NCBI GenBank assembly: GCA_003988855.1
Contig: QYAI01000084.1
Location: 1 to 64,000 of the forward strand
Source: Arachnopeziza araneosa
Taxonomy: Eukaryota > Ascomycota > Leotiomycetes > Helotiales > Arachnopezizaceae
Length of the DNA stretch: 64,000 nucleotides
Reading direction: 5' to 3'
Position numbers and translations under genes: made by a program. Numbering within the stretch: position 1 is the first letter of the stretch; every line of letters starts with the position of its first letter. Shown here piece after piece: positions 11,644-22,842 of the stretch. The notes under the pieces are model-generated. The model worked only from the letters and a program-made list of their open reading frames with translations, had not been told where the DNA came from and did not search any database.

Positions 11644-13904
11644 CTATATAAAAGCTCCACTACTCCCGCTCCCTTTCCCTCCTTGATCAAAATCTGGTGG
11701 TGGGGGCGGCGGTCCTCCTCTCTGATGACTATCCCATTTCCTCCGCTCCCTCTCATAATATTCATCTTCTTCGCTCCTTTCTGCCTCGATATCCTTTTCT
11801 CTATCCTTCCCTCCCCTCCCCGTTAAATTGCGATCCGGGCTTCCTGTCAATTGTTTCGTTTTCTTATCGCCGGTCCAGTCCACCTCCTCTTGTTCTTCTT
11901 CATCCTCGTATGGCGGTAAAGTATCCGTCCTCGTGTCTCCCTTCACCAATCCTAATCTCTCTTCCTCTGTGGCGCCTTTGACTGCAGGAGCTGATCCACG
12001 CCTATTGCCCAGTCCTTTTCTTATAATTGGGGAGCGAGACTGTGGGATTGACTCAGAACCTTCGGGTGTTGCGTTCTGGGCCTTACGGAATACGTTTTGG
12101 AAACTAAACTGCCGCCTAGCAGAATGCGGAGGTGGAATGGGTGCAAATTCAGGATGTAATGATGAGCCTTGCGAGCCGGTACGTTGAGATGCGTCGTCTA
12201 CGATAGTAATATGGCGATCACCCCCAGCACCTTCGTACTCGGTTTTAAGTCCTGGGGATATGCCATAATCCGCCGGAATGGAATCATGTCCATAATAAGC
12301 GCCCCCGGCGCCTTCACTATGAGTAGGTATAGCTATTTCTGTAAGGGGAACAGGATGCATAGGACTTTGAACCTGCTGCGTACCGCCGCGCGATCTGGGA
12401 CCAACAATGGATTTTGCACGCTGGGAAATAGTACCAAAGAATGAGGACTGGAGACCACCAGTGTTAGGACGTTCTTCGTCCTCCGAGTCGGAGTCGCTAG
12501 GGAAGCGAGACATCCCAAGAGGGGGATGTGGTACTGGTGTACGTGGTGGCCCTGGTGTGCCAGGATTTTCAAAAGCTGGAAAAGGAGTAGTGTTGCCCCG
12601 AGATCTCTGGGTACCATACGTTGTTCGACGTCTGCGTAAGCCATCCCACTCGATTTGCTCGTTCTCGCCAATGGGTTGGAGATCTGCTTGCTTTTCTTCA
12701 TGCAACCTCTTTGCTTCCTGGATCTCCATCTTTTGCCTCGCGGTCGAAAATCTTCTAACGATAGCTGCAGCTCCACGAATAGCATCTGCCTTGGGTTCGG
12801 ACTCTGGCTGCTCTTGCTCAGCAATGGTACGAACTTGATCTAGATCACCCGCAAAAACGGCGGTGTCTGGAACGTCTTTGGCGGATTTGGAAAGTTGTAG
12901 GAGGACGACCCCAGCACATATAACAAAAAATCCCATAACAACTGTAATAATAGACGTAACAGAACCCTTAAATCCCCTGAACAGAATAGCAGATGTTATA
13001 ATCGTAGAACTCGTGAAAAACACGTAATATGTTGGCGTAACCAATGCGGCATTAAACAAGTTTAATGCTTTCTATTAACTGTTAGCAATAGCTCTTCATC
13101 AAGGAAGCGAGCACATACGTTTAGATAAATGATCTCTGTAAGCAATGTGCAAACCACAAACACAAACAGGACATAGAGAAACCAGTGCCTAAATTGAGGT
13201 GTTCCACCAATTTCAGCAACGATTGCGGCTCCCAATCCTTGAGTAGCCACAACACTTAAACCTCCAATCAAACTGCAAATTGAAAGATATACCAGCATGG
13301 ACTTCTTTCCGTATCTTGGTCCAACCCAGAAAGCAATGAATGCACATCCAACAATGACAGCACCTGCATAACTCAAGAAGCCTGGAGCGATAACAAAGTG
13401 CTGCATCTCTTGGATATTCGCGGCAGAGGACTCTGCCGGTGCATTCATAACGATAACCACCGATCCAATGATGCAAAGAAAACACCCAACTTTTCCAACC
13501 ATACTCAGTCGTTCCTTTAAGAAAATGGCAGATAGAATCGTAGTAATGACCACCGATAAGGCTCCCAACGGCGTAACTAGAATAGCGTCCACGAAGGCAT
13601 ATGCAACGAAATTGCAAATCTCTCCGATAATCATCAAAGTCATGCCTGTCCACCAGAATGAGTTCTTGAGATATCCATATCCTTCACCAGCAACTTCGGA
13701 ATATTTCTCGTTAGCCCTCAACAATCCAATCTTTTTCAGTACGAAGGATACGCCAATAAAACATCCTGAAGCTATTGCTAGCGATATGCCAATCGCTTTG
13801 TATACAGGAGGTCGCGATGCCGTCTCCGGATTCGATGTGGAAGTCGAATTCGCTCGCGCATATATTAAATTCGCAGTCGCGAGGACATGCGCTGTTTGAT
13901 CCAT
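11644..13904 (-). CDS. NIPA-type magnesium transporter with long cytosolic tail
   Basis: Two exons on the minus strand, 13904-13119 and 13071-11644, with a 47-bp intron, giving 737 aa. Residues of roughly 35-350 form the NIPA (drug/metabolite transporter superfamily) membrane domain with about nine helices. Family hallmarks seen are the GxSFVLKKIGL segment after helix 1, the VTPLGALSVV segment, FLKERL and NLFNAALVTPTYYVFF. NIPA proteins carry Mg2+ and related divalent cations. The remaining 380 or so residues are a polar, disordered tail rich in Arg, Glu, Ser and Pro, with a poly-Pro run near the C-terminus. Long tails of this kind are common in filamentous-fungal NIPA homologues. Substrate is inferred from the family. 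Confidence 0.88.
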
Positions 13905-15493
13905 AATGGCAGATTCCAGCCCGCAGCTGTTTGTGTCGTTTTCGATTAGTATCCCACCAGAATCAGCTCCCCACCAAACACCTCGATTCAGTGATCAAGG
14001 CTTCCCGTCGTGAGGGTGTCAATTGTTATGATTGTCGTGTATGCATGGGGTTCCTGTTTGCAAGGACTTCAGTTGTCAATCGACAAGGAATACGTGCTGA
14101 GATCGAAGTCTGGCGCGTGGAGGCTCGAGTGACAGTTTTCTTGTTGTTTGAGAGTGGAGGGTGGCTTATCCATTCGAAACTGTTGTTGTCGAGAACAATA
14201 ATGTTTTGATTTAAGCCTAAATATAGAATATCCCCAGTTGATTCAAGATGGAGAGACTGAGTGAAGGCTCCAAGCGAAGGAAACTATTGATTACGACTGC
14301 GCTCTTGAGGCTCGAGGCTCTTTTGTGCAAAGAAGGTTTGAAGGAGCTGAGTAGGAAGATGTTCGTGCTGATGCTGAGCAGATCCAGACCCTGCTGCTGG
14401 CGCAGGCTCGGCTGCTTGGTTGGGGCGCGCAAGTTGCGAGGCTGTGCCCCGGCGTGCAGAACGCAAAAGATGCGACAAGCAGATTCGACAGAATAGCGAA
14501 AGTGGCGGCAATAGGTGGGAAAGCTATTTCTCTTTCAGCTGGGCAATGGCGACACGGAAGCTCTGGACCGCAGCTTATCGTATCTTTAAAAAGATGAGGC
14601 AGAAACTCTCACTTCATTCGACTTCGGATCTGCAGCGAGATGAAGTAATTCTGCACCCAACAGTAATCGACACCTGGACCGGATGTCACTCAGATTTCCA
14701 GAAGTCTTGTTTTCTGACGTCCCTGACAAAGACCCTGCTCAAAATATCTAACGGATTTGGTTTGTGGAGAGGATCCCAGCCTGTCACTGTCGCTGGGGTC
14801 TTGAACATCACCTAGCAACCACATCCTATCGTGAACATTCAACTCTCCCACACAGTAACATGCAGACCCCTGGGAGCAGGTCAGCAACTTCAGTAGAGCC
14901 TTGGCTCTACTGAGGCTTGATCCTGAATATCAACTGGTTGTATTGATGAAGTCAAGATGTGGGCTTGAGATCTCTTGCGCAATCTCAGAATGCACTTGTT
15001 ACTTCTTCTTCCTGTGTGATTCAACTTGCCTGTGAAACGACCTCTTGGCCCGGATCGACTTCTTCCAAACGCCCACAGCCCCAACGAGAACACCTCCGTG
15101 TTTGCGCCTCCCTCGGACGACGCTGGGTTCCGAAACCTTCAAACCCTCTGTCCTTGTTGCCGCCCAGGCTGTGCATCCAGCAAACCTCTCTTGGCATTAT
15201 TCCTAGGATACGAATACGTGATCGGATATGTTCAGTGATCAAGCGATGAAAGACACGCCACTTCTTTTTTGTAGCATTTGCTCTCACCAATTTAGAATTA
15301 GATTAGGAAGAAGGTTTCGCTGTTGCTCAGGAACAAGCTAATCTGTCCCTATTCGTACTTCCACTTGCCGACCGCATCTCAAAAGTACAGTCCAAATATC
15401 ACGTGACCTCTTTCTATTTTAACGTCTTACTTGACATCAAACTCAGGTTTCTTACACTCCTCTCGTCATCAGATAAAATAGTCATTCTAAACT
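13905..15493. other. Intergenic region between divergent genes
   Basis: Divergent promoter space between the NIPA gene and the P450. Around 14250-14560 a GC-rich stretch has Ala/Arg/Gln-rich short frames on both strands without motifs. It could be a decayed element, but I could not assign it. Nothing else seen. Confidence 0.5.
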
Positions 15494-17389
15494 ATGGCCA
15501 TCGACTGTGGTTGGCCAGCGGTCAATAGTCCCGACTTGCAAAAGATCTCATTGTATCTTGTATTGTGTGCGATTATCCTTGCATTGAGTGTTTCGACCTG
15601 GCGGGGAACCAAAGCAATTGACAGTAGAGAACCACCAGTTCTCAAGTCAAAAATACCATTAATAGGACATCTTATCGGTACTCTCCAACATCAGGTTGAA
15701 TATCCTCAAGTCTTAAGGTCAGTCAACTGATAGATGGCCTCAGACCAAGCTAAATCACTTCTGGTACTTGTGTCAAATGGCCTATCTTCAGTATCAATAT
15801 CTTTTCCACGAAAATTTACATCGTGAACTCAGGCGAGCTCATACAATCTGTTTACCGTAATGCAAAAACCTTGTCATTCGATCCCATTGTGATAGCGGCA
15901 TCTACACGCATATTTCGTTTAACTGAAAGACAACTTCAAATTCTTCGGACGGAACGACCAGGAATTGAAAATGAGTATCCGCTATCCAAAGAAACCTCAA
16001 TCATAGCCCATAAAACCTTACAAGATCAAGCCTCGTTGAAAGATATGACGAGTCGAGGCTTGAATCGGTTTGCTGATTTTCTACACCTGATTGGAACTGA
16101 GAAACAGTCGGTAAATCTATATGAATGGATTCTACATACCATGACAATAAGTTCAGCTACTGCTCTTTACGGGTCATCGAATCCCATCTCAGAAGACCCA
16201 TCTCGAATCCAGGCACTTTTGTATTTCATCCACTTCATGTCATATCAGTGTCTAATTGTTGGACAGGGAGTTCGAGTCTGCAATTCCTCTTCTCATGCTC
16301 AACATCCTCCCGTCTTTCCTAGCACCTGCCGGACACCGTGCGAGAGCAGCATTTACATGCTTCTTCAAGTCCTAGTGAGAATCTACCAGTCAACTACTCT
16401 CCTTATCATTGACAATATATCTCACTGATGCAGCCTCCATGCATCTAGCCATATTTCCTCATTCTGTCTTGATGCAAAGTTCAAAACAAGAACACTAACA
16501 GCTTAATTTCTAGTTACAACAACCGCCACGACCTCAACGCTTCAGCCATCATCCGCGCTCGCTATGAGCTCTTTATTCCCAATGGCATGACGAGTGATGA
16601 TTTTTCCCAATTTGATATTGGACTCTTAGATGCAGCGACCATGAATTCTAACCCTGCGATGTTCTACATGCTATGCTACGTCTTCTCTTCCCCCTCTCTC
16701 GTATCTTCTCTGCGAGACGAAATTCAGACCATCGTGAGCCGAACCGCAGAAGGAGAAGCTAGATTGGATGTTTCGAGATTGAATGAAAAATGCCCGCTGT
16801 TGGTTTCAGCTTGGCAAGAGACACTGCGACTGGTAGATAGCACGGTTTCTAATCGCGTCGTCTTGGAAGATACGCTGCTCGCGGGACAATATCTCCTTAA
16901 GAAAGGAGGTGTGATCCAGCTTGCCGCTGGACCGTCACACCTGGATCCATTTATTTGGGGCGAGGATGCGCATGAATTTAACGCTGAAAGATTCTTGGCC
17001 AGCACTGTAGCGAAGTTAGATAAAGATCAGAAGAAGATGAGAAAACAGGGATATATTCGTAGGCGGCCTTCTCAAAGTGAAACTGCGAAATGGAAAGCTA
17101 ACTCTGAGAAGCCTTTGGTGGAGGCTCGGTCCTGTGTCCAGGGCGGTACTTTGCTACTCAGGAAATTCTTGGCATTGCTTCAACACTTGTTCTAGCTTAT
17201 CACATTACGACATCGTCAGGAGAATTGATTTCTCCTCCGCCGTTCAAGAAGAAGGGGTTCAGCGAGCAGGTTAGTCATCCGGCGAATGATATCTCGATTT
17301 TGATAGCGAGGCGGAAGGATTGGGAGGGTGTGAAATGGGTATATCATCATGGCGGAAGCGGTGAAGGACGAGAAGGGTTAGAATTTTGA
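15494..17389 (+). CDS. Cytochrome P450, CYP7/CYP8-like class, five exons
   Basis: Haem-thiolate monooxygenase, ER-anchored by an N-terminal helix. Exons 15494-15717, 15792-16220, 16267-16374, 16514-17058 and 17112-17389 join in phase to 527 aa. Motifs seen: a Pro-rich hinge after the anchor, an I-helix of the type A-x-x-N-S-N-P instead of AGxDT (as in CYP7/CYP8 enzymes), ETLR (ExxR, about 356-359), FNAERF, and an intact haem loop FGGGSVLCPGR (about 437-447). The haem loop is out of frame with the preceding exon and appears only after removing the 53-bp intron at 17059-17111, which has a GCTAAC branch site. The first junction is less certain: it omits a KWPIF-like stretch that family members usually have (see findings). 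Substrate unknown. Confidence 0.8.
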
Positions 17390-18623
17390 ACAGGCAGTAG
17401 AGATAAAAGTTCTTGGGATGATGTGGCGTAGATAATTCGTGCACAACCATCTTCAGTGCTCATTCCAGCGTCAGGATGGATAGAGTGGAAGGAAGAAGCG
17501 AGCACAATCCTCAACTGGAATTGCCTTGCCGCGCCAGGCATCTGCCGGAGAAAGACTCACACGACGGCTGGAGCGAACAACCACGTTTTTGACAGTATTC
17601 CGCGCCCTATTCGGAGTCGAGCCGAACATTAATTAATGATTGATTGAGGGAAAGCCACTCGCATCCAGGGTCTGGATCCTCTCAAGTGCTTCGGACTGCT
17701 AGCGCTTGCCAGTGCAGGCAATGGAGGCACTGTTGAGGTGCGTCCTCTGCGGATCTCAAGCGAGCGAAATTTCCTGTGGCCCCACAGCATCTCCACCACT
17801 TCAACATCAGGACGGCGAGTGTTCAGCAATGACAAGGCGAAGGATTCCGAGGTACTTCTCTCCCACGCCATGTGAAAACAGGCTTACTCGCCACCGACCA
17901 AGATGATCGATTCAAAGTCGATCATAAAACACTCATCATTCTTGTTGCCGCTTCCCTGGCTCAGACCTGATGCGGTTTGAAGGCTCGGCGCATTTGCTCG
18001 AAGAGGAAGGAGCTGGGAAAAATCACCTGCCCAAAACGGGTCTCTGCCGTGGCCATGCTCTTCCAGAAAGATTCCTCACCGTGGTCCACGAAGTCGCAAT
18101 ATATGAGGACCATGGAACTAGATGATGTGCAGGTACGGGCGCTTTTGCCGGCAGCCAAGTTTGAGCCTCTGGAGTATCTCGGCGCTCATCGGGCACAACT
18201 TCCAGAAGAAGTGCTCGCGTTATCAGATCAGTTCTGAACAATCAGTTTGACGTCCTCTCTTCCGTCTTCCCGCCCCCCCCCCACGCTATTCCTCCGTATC
18301 GAGATATCTCGACTGCAAGGCATTCTCCCGGAGCAGTGCGTGCCCCTCATCTGAATCATCTCCACTTCCTGAGAGGGGTTGAGATAGAGTGTAAGCCACC
18401 CCGAATGTGTGATGCTTGAATTCTTAAAGCCACAAAGTCTCCTCGGTGCAAGGGTCTCATTCCTGTCATCATATTTAGTATCTTCCAGCCTCAGCGTCCC
18501 GTCCATTGCCGCCATCCAGTTCCTAGCTATGGGGCACGTCTTGCCCACTCAGACTGTGAAAGTCGTTCTATGTTGACTACTTCTCCACCCGATTCTTGAA
18601 CGCCGGATTCAGAGTTCAGCAAT
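17390..18623. other. Gene-free stretch with a possible minus-strand relic
   Basis: Several adjoining minus-strand frames (about 18548-18228, 18241-18023, 18158-17961 and 17871-17629) have protein-like composition, for instance a segment with DHGEESFWKSMATAETRFGQ. Stops and frame changes separate them, and I could not join them with convincing splice sites. A C10 tract lies near 18273. This may be an eroded gene. No family was recognised. Confidence 0.35.
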
Positions 18624-20125
18624 ATGTCGGTCAACAATACCGCATGTTCCACGTCCGGAACATGTGTGATTATTACAACAGGCATCACAAATGGGACAGA
18701 CTATGTCACTCAGTATGATCCAAACGCCCCGGTTATAAGTGGACACCAGAATATGGAACTCGCTACGATTTGTGTTTGTAATTCCTTGACGTTAATTCTG
18801 ATCGTTACGAGGATCTGGTATCGATGGACAAGAATGAATCGGTTTCGAGGAGATGACCGGTGGATGGCTGTCGCAGGTGTATGTCTTTCTGGCTCATCAC
18901 CCCGAGAATTTGCTAACATGTCCCAAGTTCTTCTTGATTGGCTATTTCGCGAGCCAGATTGGAGCGAACCGCAATGGAAGTGGCCTCCATTTCATCAATA
19001 TCCCAGAATACTGGCGCGAGATGCATTGGCAAGTACGTGTATACCATCATATCAATAAAATTAACACTGACGCTGAAAGTATTCACACGGTTTCGCTGGC
19101 TACTACATTGTTTCAAGTTGCATAAAGTTGTCTGTGTGCTTTTGTTTTCTGGAAATAAGTACAATACCTTGATTCTTCTCTTGCCTCTATGCTGTTGCTG
19201 ACCTCTGTTAGTCGGTCGTCTCAAAAGGAGTCTTACATATCTTGTGCAAGGATTATGTATTGTAATAGCAGCTATTGGTGTTGCTTGCGCTTTTGCATGG
19301 CTCTTCGGCTGTACGCCATGGCTCAGCAATTTCGAGTGGAGTCTCAACTCAAACTACTGTGTGAATTATGATATCTTTAGATACTGTAAGTATTGCGCCT
19401 CAACACCTCTTCACCATACTAAACAGTATAGTATGGATTGGTATAAGTATAACTGTCGACATTGTCATAATGTTCGTGCCTTTTCAAATCTTAAAGCTTG
19501 CAAGACTGCGAGATCATGAACAACGAATCTTGAAGCTGGTCTTCTGCGCCACTTTATTGGGAACTATTACTTGTGTCGTTGGAATCTATGGAGCTTATGA
19601 GACCAGGACGTCAAATGGAAATGATGCTTTCTATATGGAGACAGCATGGGTTATGATGAACGATATTGAGATTCTAATGTATGCTCTTGGGGCTACATTT
19701 CCAGGTTAGTTCCTTAACACATAGGCCAAAGAAGAAATGCTAACGGGTGATAAGTCTTCTCGAGGATCTTAATTCAAAAAGTTAGTGTAGGCATTGATGA
19801 TGATGCCCAACATCGCAACTTTTCATCATGGGCACGTTATGTCCCGGATTTCTTCCTGACCAATGCGCCTGGAGATGGAAGGGACGAGAGAACTATCCAA
19901 AATACTCAGAACGACGAATCCGAGAACGGAAAGGCCCAGTATAAAGAAGGTCCCGACAGCATTATTGGCGTGGCTATTTGCTCTCATAAATCTGGTGGCA
20001 GTTCTGTATTAGATCACGATCTCGAGAAAGAAGCTGGTTCTTCGAGAAAGACGGCAAGAGGATCTGTAAGAACAACGGATGAATCTGTTTTGATGGAGTA
20101 TATACAGTCCGCACGGAGTATTTGA
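18624..20125 (+). CDS. Rhodopsin-domain integral membrane protein (Pth11-like), six exons
   Basis: Seven-helix fungal membrane protein of the rhodopsin-domain family that includes Pth11-type candidate G-protein-coupled receptors. Exons 18624-18878, 18928-19032, 19080-19158, 19212-19385, 19432-19704 and 19755-20125 join in phase to 418 aa. The extracellular N-terminus lacks a CFEM cysteine domain but has several N-x-S/T sites. Family marks are the RxWYRW..RFRGDDRWM segment after helix 1, the HGFAGYYIVSSCIKLS helix 3 region, the W(L/I)G..ITVDI helix and the final GATFPVFSRIL segment before a polar cytosolic tail of about 115 residues. Sensing or adhesion roles are known for some relatives, but the ligand here is unknown. 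Confidence 0.82.
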
Positions 20126-20721
20126 TGAATTTAGGAGATGATGACTCTGGGCAATTCAGCGAGGCGTTAGGTATAACGGCTTGGCTGATGAATGGATTGG
20201 AGTGGTGTTCTTGCTTAATATGTGATAATGGAAACGAATATATATGGATGTAGTTTACGCGGCAGATTAAATGATTTCTTGGTTTCATGCATGAGTTTCT
20301 ACGTATCTGCATGTACCAATGATATCTGTAAATTCAATTGCCTCCTTTTCCATTTTATAGCGGCCCGAGCCGGGCACATTGCACTGCAACGGTTTAAAGC
20401 AGTATAAATAGACACCCAGGGTTTTCGTAGCAATTATTTCTCTCGTTGTCCGATAGAAAGCTTCAAATGATTATTCTTTCCTCATGTCACTAACCTGCTT
20501 TCGAGAGCCAAGGGGTTGACACCCATGGGAATTTCTATCCGGGATTGGACGCTACGCGAGGAGCTTGCGAACTTCCCTCTATCTCGGCCTCGCTCAACAA
20601 CAGCAATGAATCCATCTACCCTCATGGCTCTTGACACCCGGTGACCTTTCTGCAGCATCTGCTGCACAACTACCCATCTGCAAGAGGTTACATGGGATAG
20701 GCATCCCAAACGCAACGTCCA
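20126..20721. other. Intergenic region upstream of TAM41
   Basis: 3' flank of the rhodopsin-domain gene and promoter of TAM41. No coding frame with recognisable features was seen. Confidence 0.6.
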
Positions 20722-22391
20722 ATGGCTCTTCGATATCTTTCGGTATGTTCCTACTCCCCTCGTCACATGGCAGCCGTCAGGAACTCTAGCTAACAGCTTA
20801 CTTTTGCCCAGGTATCCAGGAGAGTCTTTGGACTTCAATCTTCTCACAGACACCAATTCGCGACGAGACTCGTAACTGCCCCGACTAGACGAAGCTTAGC
20901 ATCGCAAACAGAGAAGCAGACGGATACCGAGGTGTCAAGCTCACAATACCAATCGATCAGCGAACAAGCTTCCGATTCGGCGTCATCAAAGACTGCGAAA
21001 ACAGTGCAAGATGGACCTAGTTCTACAGCTCCTCCGCCCCCGGATTGGGAAGATAATCCTAACTTCTCCATCTCCCATTTCTCGGAGCTGCCGCATATGA
21101 ATTTTGGCGTGAATCAGCATATAGTTATCAATGACGAGTTTAAAGAGGCTTTGAGGCAGATATTATGGCAATTTAGGGCGCCTATTAGATATGCTTTTGC
21201 TTATGGGTCGGGGGTGTTTCCCCAAGGCAGTCAGGTACGTTGGGAAGCATTGGATCGAAATTGAGATTTGGCTGATTCTTTATGTGACAGACTGCTACGG
21301 GATCCTCGAGCGCTACGTCAATCCATCCGAAAGCCCCGGCCGCGGTTGAGAAGGCTCAAGGCGGGAATCCGAAGATGATCGATTTTATATTTGGTGTTTC
21401 GTATACGCAGCATTGGCATTCCTTGAATCTACATCAACATCGCGATCACTATTCACTACTTGGATCACTTGGCTCCGGTGCCGTCTCTGCGGTTCAGGAC
21501 AAGTGGGGTGCGGGGGTATATTTCAATCCGTATGTGACAGTCAATGGAACTCTTATAAAATATGGCGTGGTGAATTTGGACACCCTTTGCACAGATCTTT
21601 CGGAATGGACAACTCTATACATTGCAGGACGATTACAGAAACCGGTTAAGATTTTGAGAGATGACCCGAGGGTGAGATTGGCAAACCAAGTCAACTTAAT
21701 GTCAGCGCTGCGGACTGCTCTGTTATTATTACCCCCCAACTTCACCGAGCAGGAGCTTTATGGCACGATTGCCAGTATCAGTTATATGGGAGACCCTCGA
21801 ATGGTTCTTCCCACCGAGAATAAGTCAAAAGTTGCAAATATTGTTGGAAATAATCTTCCGAATTTCCGTCGGCTTTATTCGCCCCTCATTGACAATCTCC
21901 CTAATGTCAGTTTTAATGATCCAAAATGTTCGAAACCAGACTGGACAACAGATCCATCCTCGAATGTGCGACTAGCTCAAGACATGGACCCCATAAAGCG
22001 CGGCAACATGGTGCGACGGCTTCCAAAAGCCTTCCGATCAAAACTATACTTCCAGTATCAGAAAAAATACCAAATTCCCCAACTTGAGTTCAACAAAATG
22101 CTTGAAGCTTCGAAAGACGAGGACGCGACAAGGATAAATCGAAGAGAAGGAGGGCATTTTGAGAGAAGGATAGCAAACGAGCCTCCTGAAGACCTGCGAG
22201 GGGAAGTTCGTGGCGTGATTAAAAGTACGATTGGATGGCCAAGCACTAGCCAAAGCCTCAAGGGCTTATTGACGTCTGGCGTGGGTAGAACGTGGAGATA
22301 CATGGGTGAGAAGATAGGCAAGTATCGGCAAGGTAATCAAGACGCGAAGGAAGCGAAACAAAAGGAGGTAGAAAAGTCAAAAGAGGGTTAA
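20722..22391 (+). CDS. TAM41: Mitochondrial phosphatidate cytidylyltransferase Tam41
   Basis: Makes CDP-diacylglycerol from phosphatidic acid and CTP at the matrix side of the inner membrane, the first committed step of cardiolipin synthesis. Exons 20722-20742, 20812-21234 and 21291-22391 give 514 aa. The first exon encodes only seven residues (MALRYLS). With exon 2 it forms an Arg/Ser-rich, acid-poor N-terminus typical of a mitochondrial presequence. The nucleotidyltransferase core carries YGSGVFPQ (split from what follows by intron 2) and MIDFIFGV, followed by the HWHSLNL segment and the NPYVTVNG..IKYGVV region, all Tam41 signatures. The tail after about residue 440 is basic and less conserved. 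Confidence 0.93.
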
Positions 22392-22842
22392 AGGAAGAAA
22401 AGCTATGATGATGATTCAGATGAGGTTCTTGTATGTATTCATTTGTACATAGACTGGAGCTTCGGCTTTACTACACGTCGGCTACGGCTAGACTCAGAGA
22501 GTTCCTTTTGTTGGATGGGAATTGCATAGCATAAATGGAAAAGTCTAGATAGGCCGTTCTCGAAATTTAAATAAGAGAATGCTAGTTTTATTTTGCTTGT
22601 CTCTTAGAAAATTTGAGACACCCTTTGATGTGAGGATGAGAGCAGCAACACTTCTTAAAACAAGTTCCTTAACCTAAAACTACTGATATTGGCGCTGGAA
22701 AAGGCCTCGTCCATCTGCTGCCCGGCCAACCCACCCAAAAGTTATCGCTGATATCAACACGTGATCTTCAAACACAACATCAACGCGACAAAACCACAGA
22801 ACCATAGCCCTACGAGCGCGGAAAGGGTTTTGAATCTTGAAA
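22392..22842. other. Intergenic region between TAM41 and MAD1
   Basis: Tandem-gene spacer. No coding frame was seen. It should hold the TAM41 3' end and the MAD1 promoter. Confidence 0.6.

Noticed and set aside
14420..14815. 131-codon plus-strand frame
   Set aside because: Composition is random-looking and no start context, domain or splice extension supports it.
16262..16280. tRNA-like GGTTCGA-type B box (gagttcgagtctg)
   Set aside because: It lies inside a P450 exon and no matching A box or cloverleaf is present.
16587..17195. P450 frame ending without a haem loop, suggesting truncation
   Set aside because: A 53-bp intron restores FGGGSVLCPGR and a full C-terminus to 17389.
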